Shown: positions 7,537 to 16,596, counted from the stretch's first letter. The stretch is DNA of 64,000 nt from an uncultured Holophagaceae bacterium (GCA_903937385.1 CAIZZF010000025.1:21246-85245); one strand, 5' to 3'. Translations and numbers: made by a program. The notes: generated by a model from the letters alone, not told the origin.

Positions 7537-8757
7537 ATGGCGGACCCCAAGACCATCGGCAGGTATCAGGTCCTGCGCCCCATCGGTCAGGGGGGCATGG
7601 GGACGGTCTACCTGGCTGAGGATCCCCTGCTCAAGCGGCGGGTGGCCATCAAGGTGATTCGCGTTACCGGGGCCGCCCGGCGCCAGGCCATGTTGCGGTT
7701 CCGCCGCGAGGCCGAGATCAGCGCCCAGCTCAACCACCCCAACCTGGTGACCGTCTTCGATGTGGGTGTGGAGGAGGAGCTGGGCCCCTTCCTGGCCATG
7801 GAATACGTCGAAGGGAAGAGCCTCGACAAGCACATCAAGGAGAAGAGCCTCGATCAGGAGACCGCCACGCGGGTGCTGATCCAGGCCATGCGGGCCCTGC
7901 GGGCGGCCCACCGGCAGGCCATCCTCCACCGCGACGTGAAGCCGGAGAACATCCTGCTCAGCGAAGAGGGCCGGGCCAAGCTCATGGACTTCGGCATCGC
8001 CCGGAGCATGGGGCACAGTGGCATGGATGCCGAGGACTCCCTGGAGCTGCCTGCGCCCGGGGCCGAAGGCACGGAGAGCTATGCCCAGACCATCGCCCTG
8101 CGGCTGACCATGACCGGGGACTTCCTCGGATCGCCCGCCTACGCCCCGCCGGAGGTCTTGCGAGGCGGCGACGGCACGCCCGCCTCGGACCGCTACAGCT
8201 TTGCCGCCACCGCCTTCGAGCTGCTGACGGGCCAGCTGCCCCACCCTGGCAGCGGCATCACGGAGATCATCGTCCACATCCTGCGGGAGCCGGTGATCCT
8301 GCCGCCGGGCCTCTCCCCGAAGCTGGCGGCGGTGTTCAACCGGGCGCTCGCCGTCGATCCCGACAACCGCTACACCACCCTGCCAGAGTTCATGGAGGAG
8401 CTCATCGACGCCCTGCCCGGACCGGCCAGCATGCGGGCCCGCCTCTTCGCGGCCCTGGGCCAGGAGGAGGACGGCAGCAGCGTGTCCACCGCCCGGTTCC
8501 GGATCGCGGAGCTGGGCCTGGAAGACAGCGGTCCAGCCCCCACGGTCACCCGGTCCCGATCGGGACGGGCACTGAAGATCGACCTTGCGGAGGATCCCGT
8601 CGAGAGCTACCTGGCGTCCCGGAAGGCCCCGGCGGGGTCCAGCCCCGGCCAGATCGACTGGGTCCGGATCCTCAAGTGGGCCGCCTTCACCTTCGTGATC
8701 CTCCAGCTCTTCTGGTGGCTGGCGCCTGCGATCTCCCGGTTCAGGCTGAAGTCCTGA
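7537..8757 (+). CDS. Membrane-anchored Ser/Thr protein kinase (PknB-like, short)
   Basis: This Hanks-type kinase would phosphorylate protein Ser/Thr from the cytoplasmic face of the membrane. The catalytic domain has the glycine loop GQGGMGTV at 17-24, Lys39, Glu60, HRDVKPEN from 131 and DFG at 151-153. The activation segment to APPE (about 203-206) is roughly 55 residues, longer than usual, with an acidic insert at about 158-186. After about residue 300 comes a low-complexity linker, then one transmembrane helix near 381-398 and only a few residues outside, so no extracellular sensor. The stop codon abuts the stop of the convergent CPBP gene with no bases between. Confidence 0.92.
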   Translation: MADPKTIGRYQVLRPIGQGGMGTVYLAEDPLLKRRVAIKVIRVTGAARRQAMLRFRREAEISAQLNHPNLVTVFDVGVEEELGPFLAMEYVEGKSLDKHIKEKSLDQETATRVLIQAMRALRAAHRQAILHRDVKPENILLSEEGRAKLMDFGIARSMGHSGMDAEDSLELPAPGAEGTESYAQTIALRLTMTGDFLGSPAYAPPEVLRGGDGTPASDRYSFAATAFELLTGQLPHPGSGITEIIVHILREPVILPPGLSPKLAAVFNRALAVDPDNRYTTLPEFMEELIDALPGPASMRARLFAALGQEEDGSSVSTARFRIAELGLEDSGPAPTVTRSRSGRALKIDLAEDPVESYLASRKAPAGSSPGQIDWVRILKWAAFTFVILQLFWWLAPAISRFRLKS

Positions 8758-10098
8758 TCAGGCGAAGGCCCGCAGCAGCAGGAACTGGGTGCCGTTCCAG
8801 CAGGCATGGATGAGGATGGGGGTGCGGAGGCTGCCCGTGTGGCGCATGGCCAGCCCCAGGACCAGGCCGAGGGTGCTGAGGACGGGCAGCCCCGCGGGCT
8901 GGAGGTGGATGGCCCCGAAAAGCAGCGCGGACAGGCCCAGGGCCAGGGCCAGCTGCTGCCGCTGGGCCAGCACGGGCAGGAGGAAGCCGCGGAAGAGCAG
9001 TTCCTCGAAGCAGGGCGCCAGCAGGGTGACCGTCAGGAACAGGGCCAGGTTCGGGAGCCAGCCGCGCAGGCTGCGCAGCAGCTCCTGCAGGTCCCGCTGG
9101 GGACTCTGGTCGGGGTTCAGCAGCGGTCCCGTCAGTAGGGCCACGGCCAGCACCAGCAGCACCGCCAGCCCCAGGAAGGCGACGCCCCAGACGAGGTCCC
9201 GGCCCGCGCGACCCGGCGCGACCCGCTGCCAGAGCTCCCGCAGGCTGAGTCCCTCCGCCCAGCAGATCAGGCTGACCCCCAGCGCCGCGTGGAGGGCGTA
9301 GCCCAGGGGAATGGCCAGCCACCGGAGCCCGGGCCAGGGTGCCAGCAGCAGCCCCGCGAGGTTGCTGGCCAGGAAGAAGCCCAGGAACCAGGTGAGGAGG
9401 ACCAGGGCTGCGGCCCGGCCCGACAGGGACCAGGTCGGCAGGGGCAGGGGCTGGGGCCGGTCTCGGGTCGCCAGCAGGTAGATGAGCAGGGCCAGGCCGC
9501 CCGCCGCGGCGCCCACCACCAGCAACCCCATGGCCGCGAGTCCGGCCAGGCGGGTCGCCAGGGTGCGCCGGGCCTGGGCACGCAGCGCCTCACCTCCGGA
9601 CTCGCGGTCCCGGAGGCGGGCTTCCAGCAGGTCGGCGACATAGCCATCCCCGAGACGGCGATGGACCTCGGTCCGGTCCGCGCGGCTGGGGAGGGGCGCC
9701 CCGGTGTAGGCGGCGAGGCAGACGCGCCGGAAGCCCGGACCCCCCGCTCCGCTCGGTGTGGTCGCGGCCAGCCAGCGCTCGGTCGGCTCCTGCTGCTCGC
9801 CGAGTTCCTCCCTCAGGACGGCCAGCAGGGCCCGGTCCCAGGGCTCCTTGGCCTGGCGCTCGGTCCGGGCCCAGTCCCGCGATGGCACGCCCCGCCGCAG
9901 GACCAAGCCCGGCCCCCCCAGGGCCACCTCCAGCAGGCGGCCCTGGAGGCTGGCCCGCTCCGAGGGGCGCTTGGCGCTGCGCTGGCGGGCCGAGAGGGTC
10001 AGCCCCGCCACCAGCAGGGCCAACAGGGCCAGCAGGGCGATGAGGGAATCAGCCCAGCGGCGGTCGGGGTGCCAGGACTGGCGGGGAAGGGCGGACAT
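8758..10098 (-). CDS. CPBP-family intramembrane glutamic endopeptidase with an N-terminal extension
   Basis: The family comprises membrane proteases and related bacteriocin-immunity or CAAX-processing-like proteins. The 446-residue protein shows the three CPBP motifs near its C-terminus: E365-E366-x3-R370 (FEELLFRGF), FGAIH with His398, and H431-x3-N435 (HACWN). About eight hydrophobic helices are visible. The first is near residue 20-35. It is followed by a hydrophilic domain of roughly 130 residues with many charged residues, probably outside the membrane and unusual for the family. It is convergent with the kinase, and no terminator separates them. The substrate is unknown. Confidence 0.85.
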   Translation of the reverse strand: MSALPRQSWHPDRRWADSLIALLALLALLVAGLTLSARQRSAKRPSERASLQGRLLEVALGGPGLVLRRGVPSRDWARTERQAKEPWDRALLAVLREELGEQQEPTERWLAATTPSGAGGPGFRRVCLAAYTGAPLPSRADRTEVHRRLGDGYVADLLEARLRDRESGGEALRAQARRTLATRLAGLAAMGLLVVGAAAGGLALLIYLLATRDRPQPLPLPTWSLSGRAAALVLLTWFLGFFLASNLAGLLLAPWPGLRWLAIPLGYALHAALGVSLICWAEGLSLRELWQRVAPGRAGRDLVWGVAFLGLAVLLVLAVALLTGPLLNPDQSPQRDLQELLRSLRGWLPNLALFLTVTLLAPCFEELLFRGFLLPVLAQRQQLALALGLSALLFGAIHLQPAGLPVLSTLGLVLGLAMRHTGSLRTPILIHACWNGTQFLLLRAFA

Positions 10099-10134
10099 GG
10101 CTCCAGGCTACGCGAGTGGCGGCGTCCGGGTGCA

Positions 10135-10500
10135 TTAGAAGGGCTGGCGGCCCGTGCGTCGGAACCGCCAGACGGACCAGCGGAGGTAGATGCGGTTGAC
10201 CAGTCCGGGGCAGCCGGGCAGGGCCAGCAGGGGGGCCAGCCAGCGCCAGCCCGGCAGGCGGCGGGCGATGGGGCGCAGCAGGTCGGCCCCGGCGCGGACC
10301 TCGCGAGTGGCCAGGTCGAGGCCGTGGATCTCCCGTTCGAGCGGCTTCCCGGCCAGCTCCGGGCCGAGGCGCAGCAGCTCGGGGTCGCGCAGGGAGACCA
10401 CCAGGAGCAGCCCCCTCCGGTCTCTCTGGGCCAGCCAGAGGGCCATGCGGCAGCAGAGGGTGCAGGCGGGGTCGTAGGCGAGGAGCAGGGGGGCGGGCAT
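10135..10500 (-). CDS. DCC-family (DUF393) thiol-disulfide-oxidoreductase-like protein
   Basis: The 121-residue protein carries the family signature near its start: YDPACTLCCRMALWL, with D10, C13 and C16 of the DxxCxxC pattern. The rest (LLVVSLRDPELLRLG, then a helical C-terminus with WRWLAPLLALPG) matches the thioredoxin-like DCC layout. The start at 10500 gives MPAPLLLAYDPAC; longer readings add sequence unrelated to the family. It is divergent from the thioesterase gene, with 45 bp between the starts. A redox role is inferred from the family only. Confidence 0.82.
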   Translation of the reverse strand: MPAPLLLAYDPACTLCCRMALWLAQRDRRGLLLVVSLRDPELLRLGPELAGKPLEREIHGLDLATREVRAGADLLRPIARRLPGWRWLAPLLALPGCPGLVNRIYLRWSVWRFRRTGRQPF

Positions 10501-10545
10501 CGTCGATTCCGGGGTTGGCGTTAAGGTAATTGTATTGGAGGCACC

Positions 10546-10941
10546 ATGCCATTCTCCCACCCCATCGAGGTCAGGTTCGGCGATCTGGACGCCATGGGTC
10601 ATGTGAACAATGCCATGATCGTGACCTACATCGAGCAGGCCCGGTTCCAGTGGTGGCGGAGCTATCTGGGGGGCCGCAAGTTCCAGGAAGAAGGGTTCCT
10701 GCTGGCCCGGGTGGAGGTGGACTACCGCATGCCCATCCTGCTGGGGGACGACGTCCGCGTGGAGCTGCACTGCAGCCGGGTGGGCAACAGCTCCTTCGAG
10801 CTCACCTACCGCGTCACCAAGGGCCTCGCCGGCGAGCTCTTCGCCGAGGGCAAGTCGGTCCAGGTCATGCTGGACTTCACCACCAACCGCCCCAAGGCCC
10901 TCTCCGCCGCCACACGGGAGTGGGTCGAAGCCCAAGCCTGA
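10546..10941 (+). CDS. Acyl-CoA thioesterase, hotdog fold (4HBT/YbgC type)
   Basis: Hotdog thioesterases hydrolyse acyl-CoA esters in the cytosol. The 131-residue protein has the 4HBT signature D15-AMGHVNN, in which the Asp is catalytic in this family, followed by the usual long central helix (YIEQARFQWWRSY). The ATG has a good ribosome-binding site (TTGGAGG). Its TGA stop overlaps the ATG of the next gene (TGATG), so the two are likely translationally coupled. The substrate cannot be inferred. Confidence 0.88.
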   Translation: MPFSHPIEVRFGDLDAMGHVNNAMIVTYIEQARFQWWRSYLGGRKFQEEGFLLARVEVDYRMPILLGDDVRVELHCSRVGNSSFELTYRVTKGLAGELFAEGKSVQVMLDFTTNRPKALSAATREWVEAQA

Positions 10942-11690
10942 TGCTGCTGGGCACCGCCACCTGGGACGAGGGTCCGGCGGTCCGGCGGGCCCTGGTGGCC
11001 CGGCTGGACTCCGGCCGCCTGGCGGACCTGAGCCGCATTGAGGCCCTCCGCCTGCGGAAGCTGGGCGAGGGGGATCCCGACCGGCTGGCCGAGGTGCTGG
11101 TACCCGCCAGCCTGCGCCGCCTGCTGGACGGGGGGCCCCGGGCCCTGGCTCGGGCGCGCCAGACCGTGGCCTATGCCGAGAAGTGGGACCGGCGGGGGAC
11201 CCTCCCCGAGTTCCTGGCGCCGGCCGCCTCGGCGGTGGCCCTGGGTCCCTGCCTGCCCCGGCCTGCGGCCCTGCGCCGGATGGATGGCTCCCAGCTGGAT
11301 CGTCTAGGCGTCCGGGGACCGGGAGCGGAGCTCGCGGCTCCGCCCCAGCCAGCCATGGCTGCCGTGGGGCTGGCCGGCGGCGCCATCGGGGGCTTCTGTC
11401 TTGCCCTGGAGGAGGCCGGCAGTCTGGTGCTGGGGGCCTGGCTGACGGATGCCTGGCCCACGGGCAGTCTGGAGCTGCGGTTGGGGAGCACCCGGCGGAG
11501 CGCGCCCCTGAAGGCCTGGGAGGGCCTGGACCTGCCCCCGCTCCGTGCCGGCGAGGTGCTGCTCCTGACGCCCCCGAAGCTGAAGCCGCTGCACGGCCTG
11601 GTGGCCGGCGCGGAGGTCTTCCTCAGTGCGGGCTTCGAGCAGCTGGCGCTTCGCCTCGGCCCCGAGAGCGTCCATCCCACCGTGCAGTGA
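10941..11690 (+). CDS. Hypothetical protein (249 aa) coupled to the thioesterase
   Basis: The family is not recognised. The ATG overlaps the thioesterase stop in a TGATG junction, which fixes the start. The protein is rich in Ala, Leu, Arg and Gly, without a signal peptide or clear membrane helix. The N-terminal third is helical and Arg-rich (ARLDSGRLADLSRIEALRLRK). The middle has AAVGLAGGAIGGFCLALEE, possibly a buried segment, and the C-terminal third looks beta-rich (GEVLLLTPPKLKPLHGLV). It ends 3 bp before the convergent aroG stop. No function is proposed. Confidence 0.72.
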   Translation: MLLGTATWDEGPAVRRALVARLDSGRLADLSRIEALRLRKLGEGDPDRLAEVLVPASLRRLLDGGPRALARARQTVAYAEKWDRRGTLPEFLAPAASAVALGPCLPRPAALRRMDGSQLDRLGVRGPGAELAAPPQPAMAAVGLAGGAIGGFCLALEEAGSLVLGAWLTDAWPTGSLELRLGSTRRSAPLKAWEGLDLPPLRAGEVLLLTPPKLKPLHGLVAGAEVFLSAGFEQLALRLGPESVHPTVQ

Positions 11691-11693
11691 GGC

Positions 11694-13040
11694 TCAGCCC
11701 CGGATCATCTCGGCGATGAGGAAGGCCATCTCCAGGCTCTGGGTGCCGTTCAGCCGGGGATCGCAGCCGGTCTCGTAGGCCTTGGCGAGGTCGGCCTCAG
11801 ACAGGCGCTCGGTGCCGCCGGTGCACTCGGTGACCGCCTCGCCCGTGAGCTCGATGTGGACGCCGCCCAGGTGGGAGCCCTGGGCCCGGTGGAGCTCGAA
11901 GGCCAGGCGGAGCTCCGCGAGGATGGCGGCGAAGTCCCGGGTCTTGAACCCCGAGGCGCTCTCGACGCCGTTCCCGTGCATGGGGTCGCAGCTCCAGAGC
12001 ACCGGGTGGTCCGTGGCCTGGACCGCCGCCAGCAGGGGGGGCAGGGCCGCCTGGATGCGGGTGGCGCCGAAGCGGGAGATCAGGGTGATGCGTCCGGGCT
12101 CGCGGTCGGGATCGAGCCGATCGAGCAGGGCGACCAGGTGGTCCGGGGTGGCGCTGGGACCCACCTTCACGCCGAGGGGGTTGCGGAGACCGCGGAGGTA
12201 CTCGAGATGGGCGCCGTCCAGCTGGCGGGTGCGCTCGCCCACCCAGAGGGTGTGGGCCCCGAGGTTGCAGTAGCCCCGGTCCTCGCCGACCCAGCGGGTC
12301 AGGGCCTCTTCGTAGGGCAGCAGGAGGGCCTCGTGGCTGGTGAAGAAGTCGATGCGCTCCAGCACGTCGCGCTGGACGCCGCCCAGGGCCTCCAGGAAGT
12401 CCAGGGACTCCCGCACCTGGTCCAGGGTCCGTCGGTAGGCAGGCACTTCCCCGGATCCGCCCGGCAGCTCCCAGCGCTCCGGGTGGTGCAGGTCCGCGAA
12501 GCCGCTGGCGGTGAGGGCCCGTAGGTGGTTGAGGGTGGCGGCCGAGTGGTAGTAGGCCTCCAGCATGCGGCCGGGATCAGGCCGGCGGCTGTCAGGATCA
12601 GGCTCCAGGCCGTTGATGAGGTCGCCCCGGTAGCTGGGCAGCTCCCGGCCCTGAATGATCTCCGTGGGCTTGCTGCGGGGCTTCGCGAACTGGCCGGCGA
12701 TGCGCCCCACGCGCACCACGGGCTTGCGGCCGCCGTGGGTGAGGGCCACGGACATCTGCAGCAGCACCCGCAGCTTGCCCTCGATGGCCTCCGGCGTGCA
12801 GTCCTGGAAGCGCTCGGCGCAGTCACCGCCCTGGAGCAGGAAGCGCCGGCCAGCGGCGGCCTCCGCCAGCAGCCCGCGCAGGCGGGTGATCTCGCCCGGC
12901 ACCACCAGGGGCGGCAGCCGCCGCAGGCGCGCCAGCACAGCCTCGACCTCGGAAGGCTGGTCGTAGGTAGGCTGTTGCGCGGCCGGGCAGCGCTGCCAGC
13001 TGTGGGGATTCCAGGGTGCCGGGATGAGGGTTTCGCTCAA
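11694..13040 (-). CDS. aroG: Class II 3-deoxy-7-phosphoheptulonate synthase (DAHP synthase)
   Basis: The enzyme condenses phosphoenolpyruvate with erythrose 4-phosphate, the first step of the shikimate pathway. The 448-residue protein is typical of the class II (plant/mycobacterial) family. It shows FLLQGGDCAERF, KPVVRVGRIAGQFAKPRS, SHEALLLPYEEALTR, HTLWVGERTRQLDGAH, NPLGVKVGP and WSCDPMHGN, all hallmark segments. The start is a TTG overlapping the nadA stop (TTGA), giving MSETLIPAPWNPHSW, the expected N-terminus. It is the second gene of a nadA-aroG pair. Allosteric behaviour cannot be read from sequence. Confidence 0.93.
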   Translation of the reverse strand: MSETLIPAPWNPHSWQRCPAAQQPTYDQPSEVEAVLARLRRLPPLVVPGEITRLRGLLAEAAAGRRFLLQGGDCAERFQDCTPEAIEGKLRVLLQMSVALTHGGRKPVVRVGRIAGQFAKPRSKPTEIIQGRELPSYRGDLINGLEPDPDSRRPDPGRMLEAYYHSAATLNHLRALTASGFADLHHPERWELPGGSGEVPAYRRTLDQVRESLDFLEALGGVQRDVLERIDFFTSHEALLLPYEEALTRWVGEDRGYCNLGAHTLWVGERTRQLDGAHLEYLRGLRNPLGVKVGPSATPDHLVALLDRLDPDREPGRITLISRFGATRIQAALPPLLAAVQATDHPVLWSCDPMHGNGVESASGFKTRDFAAILAELRLAFELHRAQGSHLGGVHIELTGEAVTECTGGTERLSEADLAKAYETGCDPRLNGTQSLEMAFLIAEMIRG

Positions 13041-14005
13041 CCGAGGGCCAGCATCCGCTCGAGGGGCTTGAGGGCCTGCACCCGGAGGGACTCCTCCAGA
13101 TGGATCTCGGGCTTGAGGTCCCGAAGGCAGAGGTAGAGCTTCTCCAGGCTGTTGAGCTTCATGTAGGGGCAGAGGCTGCAGTTGCAGCCGCTGTCGGCGG
13201 GGGCGGGGATCAGCTCTGCTTCGGGCCGCCGCAGGTGCATCTGGTGGAGGATGCCCGCCTCGGTGGCGACGATGAAGGCCTTGGCGCGGTCCTTCTCGAC
13301 GTAGTTCAGCAGGGCCGCGGTGGAGCCCACGAAGTCCGCCAGCTGGCTGACGGTTGCGTCGCACTCGGGATGGGCGATGAGCTTGGCCTCCGGGTGCTGG
13401 GCCTTGAGGGCGGCCAGGCGCTTGGCGGTGAACTGCTCATGGACGATGCAGAAGCCCGGGAACAGCACCATGTCGCGGCCTGTCTGCTTCATCACCCACT
13501 TGCCCAGGTGGCGGTCCGGGGCGAAGACCAGCTTCCGGTCTTTCGGCAGGCTGTTCACCACGCGCTCGGCGTTGCTGCTGGTGCAGATGACCGTGCTTAG
13601 GGCCTTCACGCCCGCGGAGCAGTTGATGTAGCTGACGACGTCGTGGTCCGGGTACTGCTTCAGCCACTCGGCGAAGTAATCGGCGGGGCAGCGGTCCGCC
13701 AGGCTGCAGCCCGCGTCCATGTCCGGGATGACCACGGTCTTGGTGGGGTTGAGGATCTTGGCGGTCTCCGCCATGAAGTGGACGCCGCAGAAGGCGATCA
13801 CGTCGGCATCGGTCTTGGCGGCCTGCTGGCTCAGCTGCAGGCTGTCGCCCACAAAGTCGGCCAGGTCCTGGATCTCGGGTTCCTGGTAGTAGTGGCCCAG
13901 GATGACGGCCTTGCGCGCGGCCTTGAGGCGCCGAATCTCAGCAGGCAGGTCCAGGCCCGCGGGGATGCTCTCGAGGTCGGGGAGGTAGGGGGCGGTCAGG
14001 TCCAT
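13037..14005 (-). CDS. nadA: Quinolinate synthase A
   Basis: NadA condenses iminoaspartate with dihydroxyacetone phosphate to quinolinate for NAD synthesis, using a [4Fe-4S] cluster. The 322-residue protein has ILGHYYQEPEIQDLADFVGDS near the start. The conserved cluster cysteines sit in DAGCSLAD (C100), PGFCIVHE (C186) and the C-terminal CNCSLCPYM group (274-279). The family length is normal. It overlaps the downstream aroG start by 3 bp. Neither nadB nor nadC is adjacent. Confidence 0.96.
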   Translation of the reverse strand: MDLTAPYLPDLESIPAGLDLPAEIRRLKAARKAVILGHYYQEPEIQDLADFVGDSLQLSQQAAKTDADVIAFCGVHFMAETAKILNPTKTVVIPDMDAGCSLADRCPADYFAEWLKQYPDHDVVSYINCSAGVKALSTVICTSSNAERVVNSLPKDRKLVFAPDRHLGKWVMKQTGRDMVLFPGFCIVHEQFTAKRLAALKAQHPEAKLIAHPECDATVSQLADFVGSTAALLNYVEKDRAKAFIVATEAGILHQMHLRRPEAELIPAPADSGCNCSLCPYMKLNSLEKLYLCLRDLKPEIHLEESLRVQALKPLERMLALG

Positions 14006-14066
14006 GGGATCATTCTAGAGGTCCTGGGGCTTGGGGGGAGGCCCGGGTTGTTTCCCCGACGAGTTG

Positions 14067-14351
14067 TCAACCCTTCGCCAGGAAACTTTGGATGCGCCGG
14101 CTGGGCTCTGGATGGTCGAAAACCTCGGAGAAAGCGGCTCTTTCCCAGGCCAGGGCCGCAGGACGTGGCAATCCGGCCTGGTTCTGGCGGAGGTTCTCCA
14201 GCAGGAGGAGGGCCCGGTCACAGGCCAAAAAGGCTGTTGCCACACGCGGGTCTGTGCTACCCTGGTCGAGGATCACAGGGTCCAAGTGGATGTGGGAATC
14301 CGATGCATGCCCCCCAGGGGCGGCTATCGGTCCACGTCTAGTTGTATTCAT
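14067..14351 (-). pseudogene. Possible remnant or small gene resembling the C-terminus of an enoyl-CoA hydratase
   Basis: A 94-codon minus-strand reading frame fills most of the gap upstream of nadA. Its last 58 codons (from a GTG at 14243) read VATAFLACDRALLLLENLRQ and end ALAWERAAFSEVFD...RRIQSFLAKG. This resembles the closing helix and FLEKR-like tail of crotonase-family proteins. The catalytic crotonase core is absent and the first 36 codons look random. Third positions are only moderately GC-rich compared with neighbours. It may be a decayed fragment, a short real gene, or chance. Confidence 0.3.
14237..14263 (+). promoter_or_regulatory. Candidate promoter for glutamine synthetase III
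   Basis: TTGCCA (14237-14242) and TACCCT (14258-14263, preceded by TGC) are separated by 15 bp, upstream of glnN. The leader to the ATG would be about 105 nt. The spacing is short, so this is tentative. Apart from the weak minus-strand frame at 14067-14351, nothing else is recognised in the 369-bp gap 14006-14374. Confidence 0.35.
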
Positions 14352-14374
14352 GCCTATTCATCCAAGGGGGAAAC

Positions 14375-16534
14375 ATGTCCAAGACCCAGGCTCCGGATAC
14401 GTCCAGCATCTCACGGTTGGACCAGGTCAAGGTCAGCCAGTACTTCGGCTGCAATACCTTCAGCGAGCGCACCATGCGCGAGCGGCTGCAGAAGGACGTC
14501 TACAAGTCCTATCGCCAGTCCCTGAAGCGCAGCGAGCCCCTGTCTCCCGAGGTGGCCAAGAGCGTGGCTCTGGCCATGAAGGAATGGGCCATCGAGCTGG
14601 GCTGCACCCACTTCACCCACTGGTTCCTCCCCATGACCGGCGCCACCGCTGAGAAGCACGACGCCTTCATCATGTGGGACGAGCCCGGCCAGGTCACCGA
14701 GCGCTTCAGTGGCGGCATGCTCACCCAGGGCGAGCCGGACGCCAGCTCCTTCCCGAGCGGCGGTCTCCGCGCCACCTTCGAGGCCCGGGGCTACACGGCC
14801 TGGGATCCCGCCAGCCCGGCCTTCCTCATGGAAGGGCCCCTGGGCAAGACCCTCTGCATCCCCACGGCCTTCATCGGCTACCACGGCGAGGCACTGGATC
14901 ACAAGGTGCCCCTCCTCCGCTCCATGGCCGTGGTCTCCGATCAGGCCAAGGCCGCGCTGAAGTTCTTCGGCGTGAACGCGGAGACGGTGGTGGCCCAGTG
15001 CGGCCCCGAGCAGGAATACTTCGCGGTGGACCTCGAACTGGCCCAGCAGCGGCCCGACCTGATGTTCGCCAACCGCACCCTCCAGGGCGCCAAACCCCCC
15101 AAGGGCCAGGAGCTCGAGGACCACTACTTCGGCAGCATCAAGGAGCGCGTGCTGGGCTTCATGCAGGAAGTCGAGCTGGAGTGCTTCAAGCTCGGCATCC
15201 CCGCCAAGACCCGCCACAACGAGGTGGCCCCCAACCAGTTCGAGATCGCCCCCATCTACGAAGCCGCCAACCTCGCCAGCGATCACAACCAGCTGCTGAT
15301 GGAGCTCCTGAAGTCCATAGGCGAGCGCCGCGGCCTGGCCATCCTGCTCCACGAGAAGCCCTTCGCCGGCGTCAACGGCAGCGGCAAGCACGTGAACTGG
15401 AGCATCGCCACGGACGAGGGCCAGAACCTGATGGAGCCCGGCCAGACGCCCGAGGAGAACCTGCAGTTCCTCTACTTCCTCAGCGCCACCCTGAAGGCCA
15501 TCCACACCCACGGCGGCCTGCTCCGCGCGGCCATCGCCAGCGCCGGGAACGACCACCGCCTCGGCGCCAACGAGGCGCCCCCGGCCATCATGTCCGCCTT
15601 CCTGGGCGCCCAGCTGAACCACATCCTGGACTCCATCGAGAAGGGCGACGTGGCCAATGTCTCCACCCAGGGCATCATCGACCTGGGCATCGGCAACCTG
15701 CCGCGCATTGAGAAGGACGCCACGGACCGCAACCGCACCAGCCCCTTCGCCTTCACGGGCAACAAGTTCGAGTTCCGCGCCGTGGGCTCCAGCCAGCCCA
15801 TCGCCCTGCCTCTGACGGTCATCAACGCCGCCGTGGCCGAGGCCCTCGAGGACCTCAACACCAAGCTGGCCGCCGAGCTCAATGCCGGCAAGGAGCACAA
15901 GGCCGCGGTTCTGACCGTGGTGCGCCAGGCCATCATCGAGACCAAGGCCATCCGCTTCGAAGGCAACGGCTACTCGGACGAGTGGAAGGTCGAGGCCGAG
16001 CGCCGGGGCCTGCCCCACGCCAAGGACACCGTGGCCGCCCTGCACATCTGGGAGGAGCCTGCCGTGAAGGCCGTCTTCTCGAAGCCGGGCATCCTGTCCG
16101 AGGGCGAGCTCGAGTCCCGGCTCCACATCCGGCACGAGCAGTATCAGAAGGCGATCGCCATCGAGACCCAGGTCCTGAGGGAAATGGCCGAGACCCAGAT
16201 CCTGCCCTCCATCTCGGCCGACCTCGGCGCCCGTGCCGAGAGCCTCGCGAAGCTGGCTGTGGTCGGCATCAGCGTCCCCGAGACCCTGAAGCAGGCCCTG
16301 CAGAACCAGGCCACGCTCGCCGGCGAGGCCCAGGCCCGCCTCAGTGCCATGAAGGCGGCCCTGAACGCGGCCGAGGCCATCGAGGACCTCCATGCCCGCA
16401 CCGAGGCCTTCGGGAACTCGGTCAACCAGTCCAAGCACGCCCTCCGCGAGGTCCTCGACCAGCTGGAAGAAGCCTGCGACGCGGACCTCTGGCCCCTGCC
16501 GAAGTACTGGCAGCTGCTCTCTCCGCTGGTCTAG
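14375..16534 (+). CDS. glnN: Glutamine synthetase type III
   Basis: The enzyme makes glutamine from glutamate, ammonia and ATP, the main entry of nitrogen. The 719-residue length fits the GSIII family, which forms large dodecamers and lacks close similarity to the short GSI. Visible family segments include the N-terminal FGCNTFSERTMRERL, GCTHFTHWFLPMTG, CGPEQEYFAVD, EVAPNQFEIAPIYE (about 282-295) and NGSGKHVNWS (about 334-343). The ATG at 14375 follows a strong ribosome-binding site (AAGGGGG). A strong intrinsic terminator follows, so it is monocistronic. No PII or ammonium transporter gene is adjacent. Confidence 0.95.
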   Translation: MSKTQAPDTSSISRLDQVKVSQYFGCNTFSERTMRERLQKDVYKSYRQSLKRSEPLSPEVAKSVALAMKEWAIELGCTHFTHWFLPMTGATAEKHDAFIMWDEPGQVTERFSGGMLTQGEPDASSFPSGGLRATFEARGYTAWDPASPAFLMEGPLGKTLCIPTAFIGYHGEALDHKVPLLRSMAVVSDQAKAALKFFGVNAETVVAQCGPEQEYFAVDLELAQQRPDLMFANRTLQGAKPPKGQELEDHYFGSIKERVLGFMQEVELECFKLGIPAKTRHNEVAPNQFEIAPIYEAANLASDHNQLLMELLKSIGERRGLAILLHEKPFAGVNGSGKHVNWSIATDEGQNLMEPGQTPEENLQFLYFLSATLKAIHTHGGLLRAAIASAGNDHRLGANEAPPAIMSAFLGAQLNHILDSIEKGDVANVSTQGIIDLGIGNLPRIEKDATDRNRTSPFAFTGNKFEFRAVGSSQPIALPLTVINAAVAEALEDLNTKLAAELNAGKEHKAAVLTVVRQAIIETKAIRFEGNGYSDEWKVEAERRGLPHAKDTVAALHIWEEPAVKAVFSKPGILSEGELESRLHIRHEQYQKAIAIETQVLREMAETQILPSISADLGARAESLAKLAVVGISVPETLKQALQNQATLAGEAQARLSAMKAALNAAEAIEDLHARTEAFGNSVNQSKHALREVLDQLEEACDADLWPLPKYWQLLSPLV

Positions 16535-16546
16535 GGTTCTCTGATC

Positions 16547-16586
16547 TCCATGAAAACGGGCCGCATCCGCGGCCCGTTTTCATGGA
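16547..16586. terminator. Bidirectional intrinsic terminator after glutamine synthetase
   Basis: An 18-bp perfect stem (16547-16564 with 16569-16586) closes a 4-nt loop. It includes GAAAACGGGCC / GGCCCGTTTTC, so there is a T run on each strand. It separates the convergent glutamine synthetase and outer-membrane-protein genes. Confidence 0.9.
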
Positions 16587-16596
16587 GGACTTGAAG

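Noticed and set aside
14006..14374. A glutamine riboswitch or PII-type leader before glutamine synthetase III
   Set aside because: No matching conserved motif or convincing pseudoknot could be recognised by eye; only a weak promoter is supported.
14411..16438. A 675-codon minus-strand frame opposite glutamine synthetase III
   Set aside because: The plus-strand protein is unmistakable; the antisense frame is a mirror of its codon bias.
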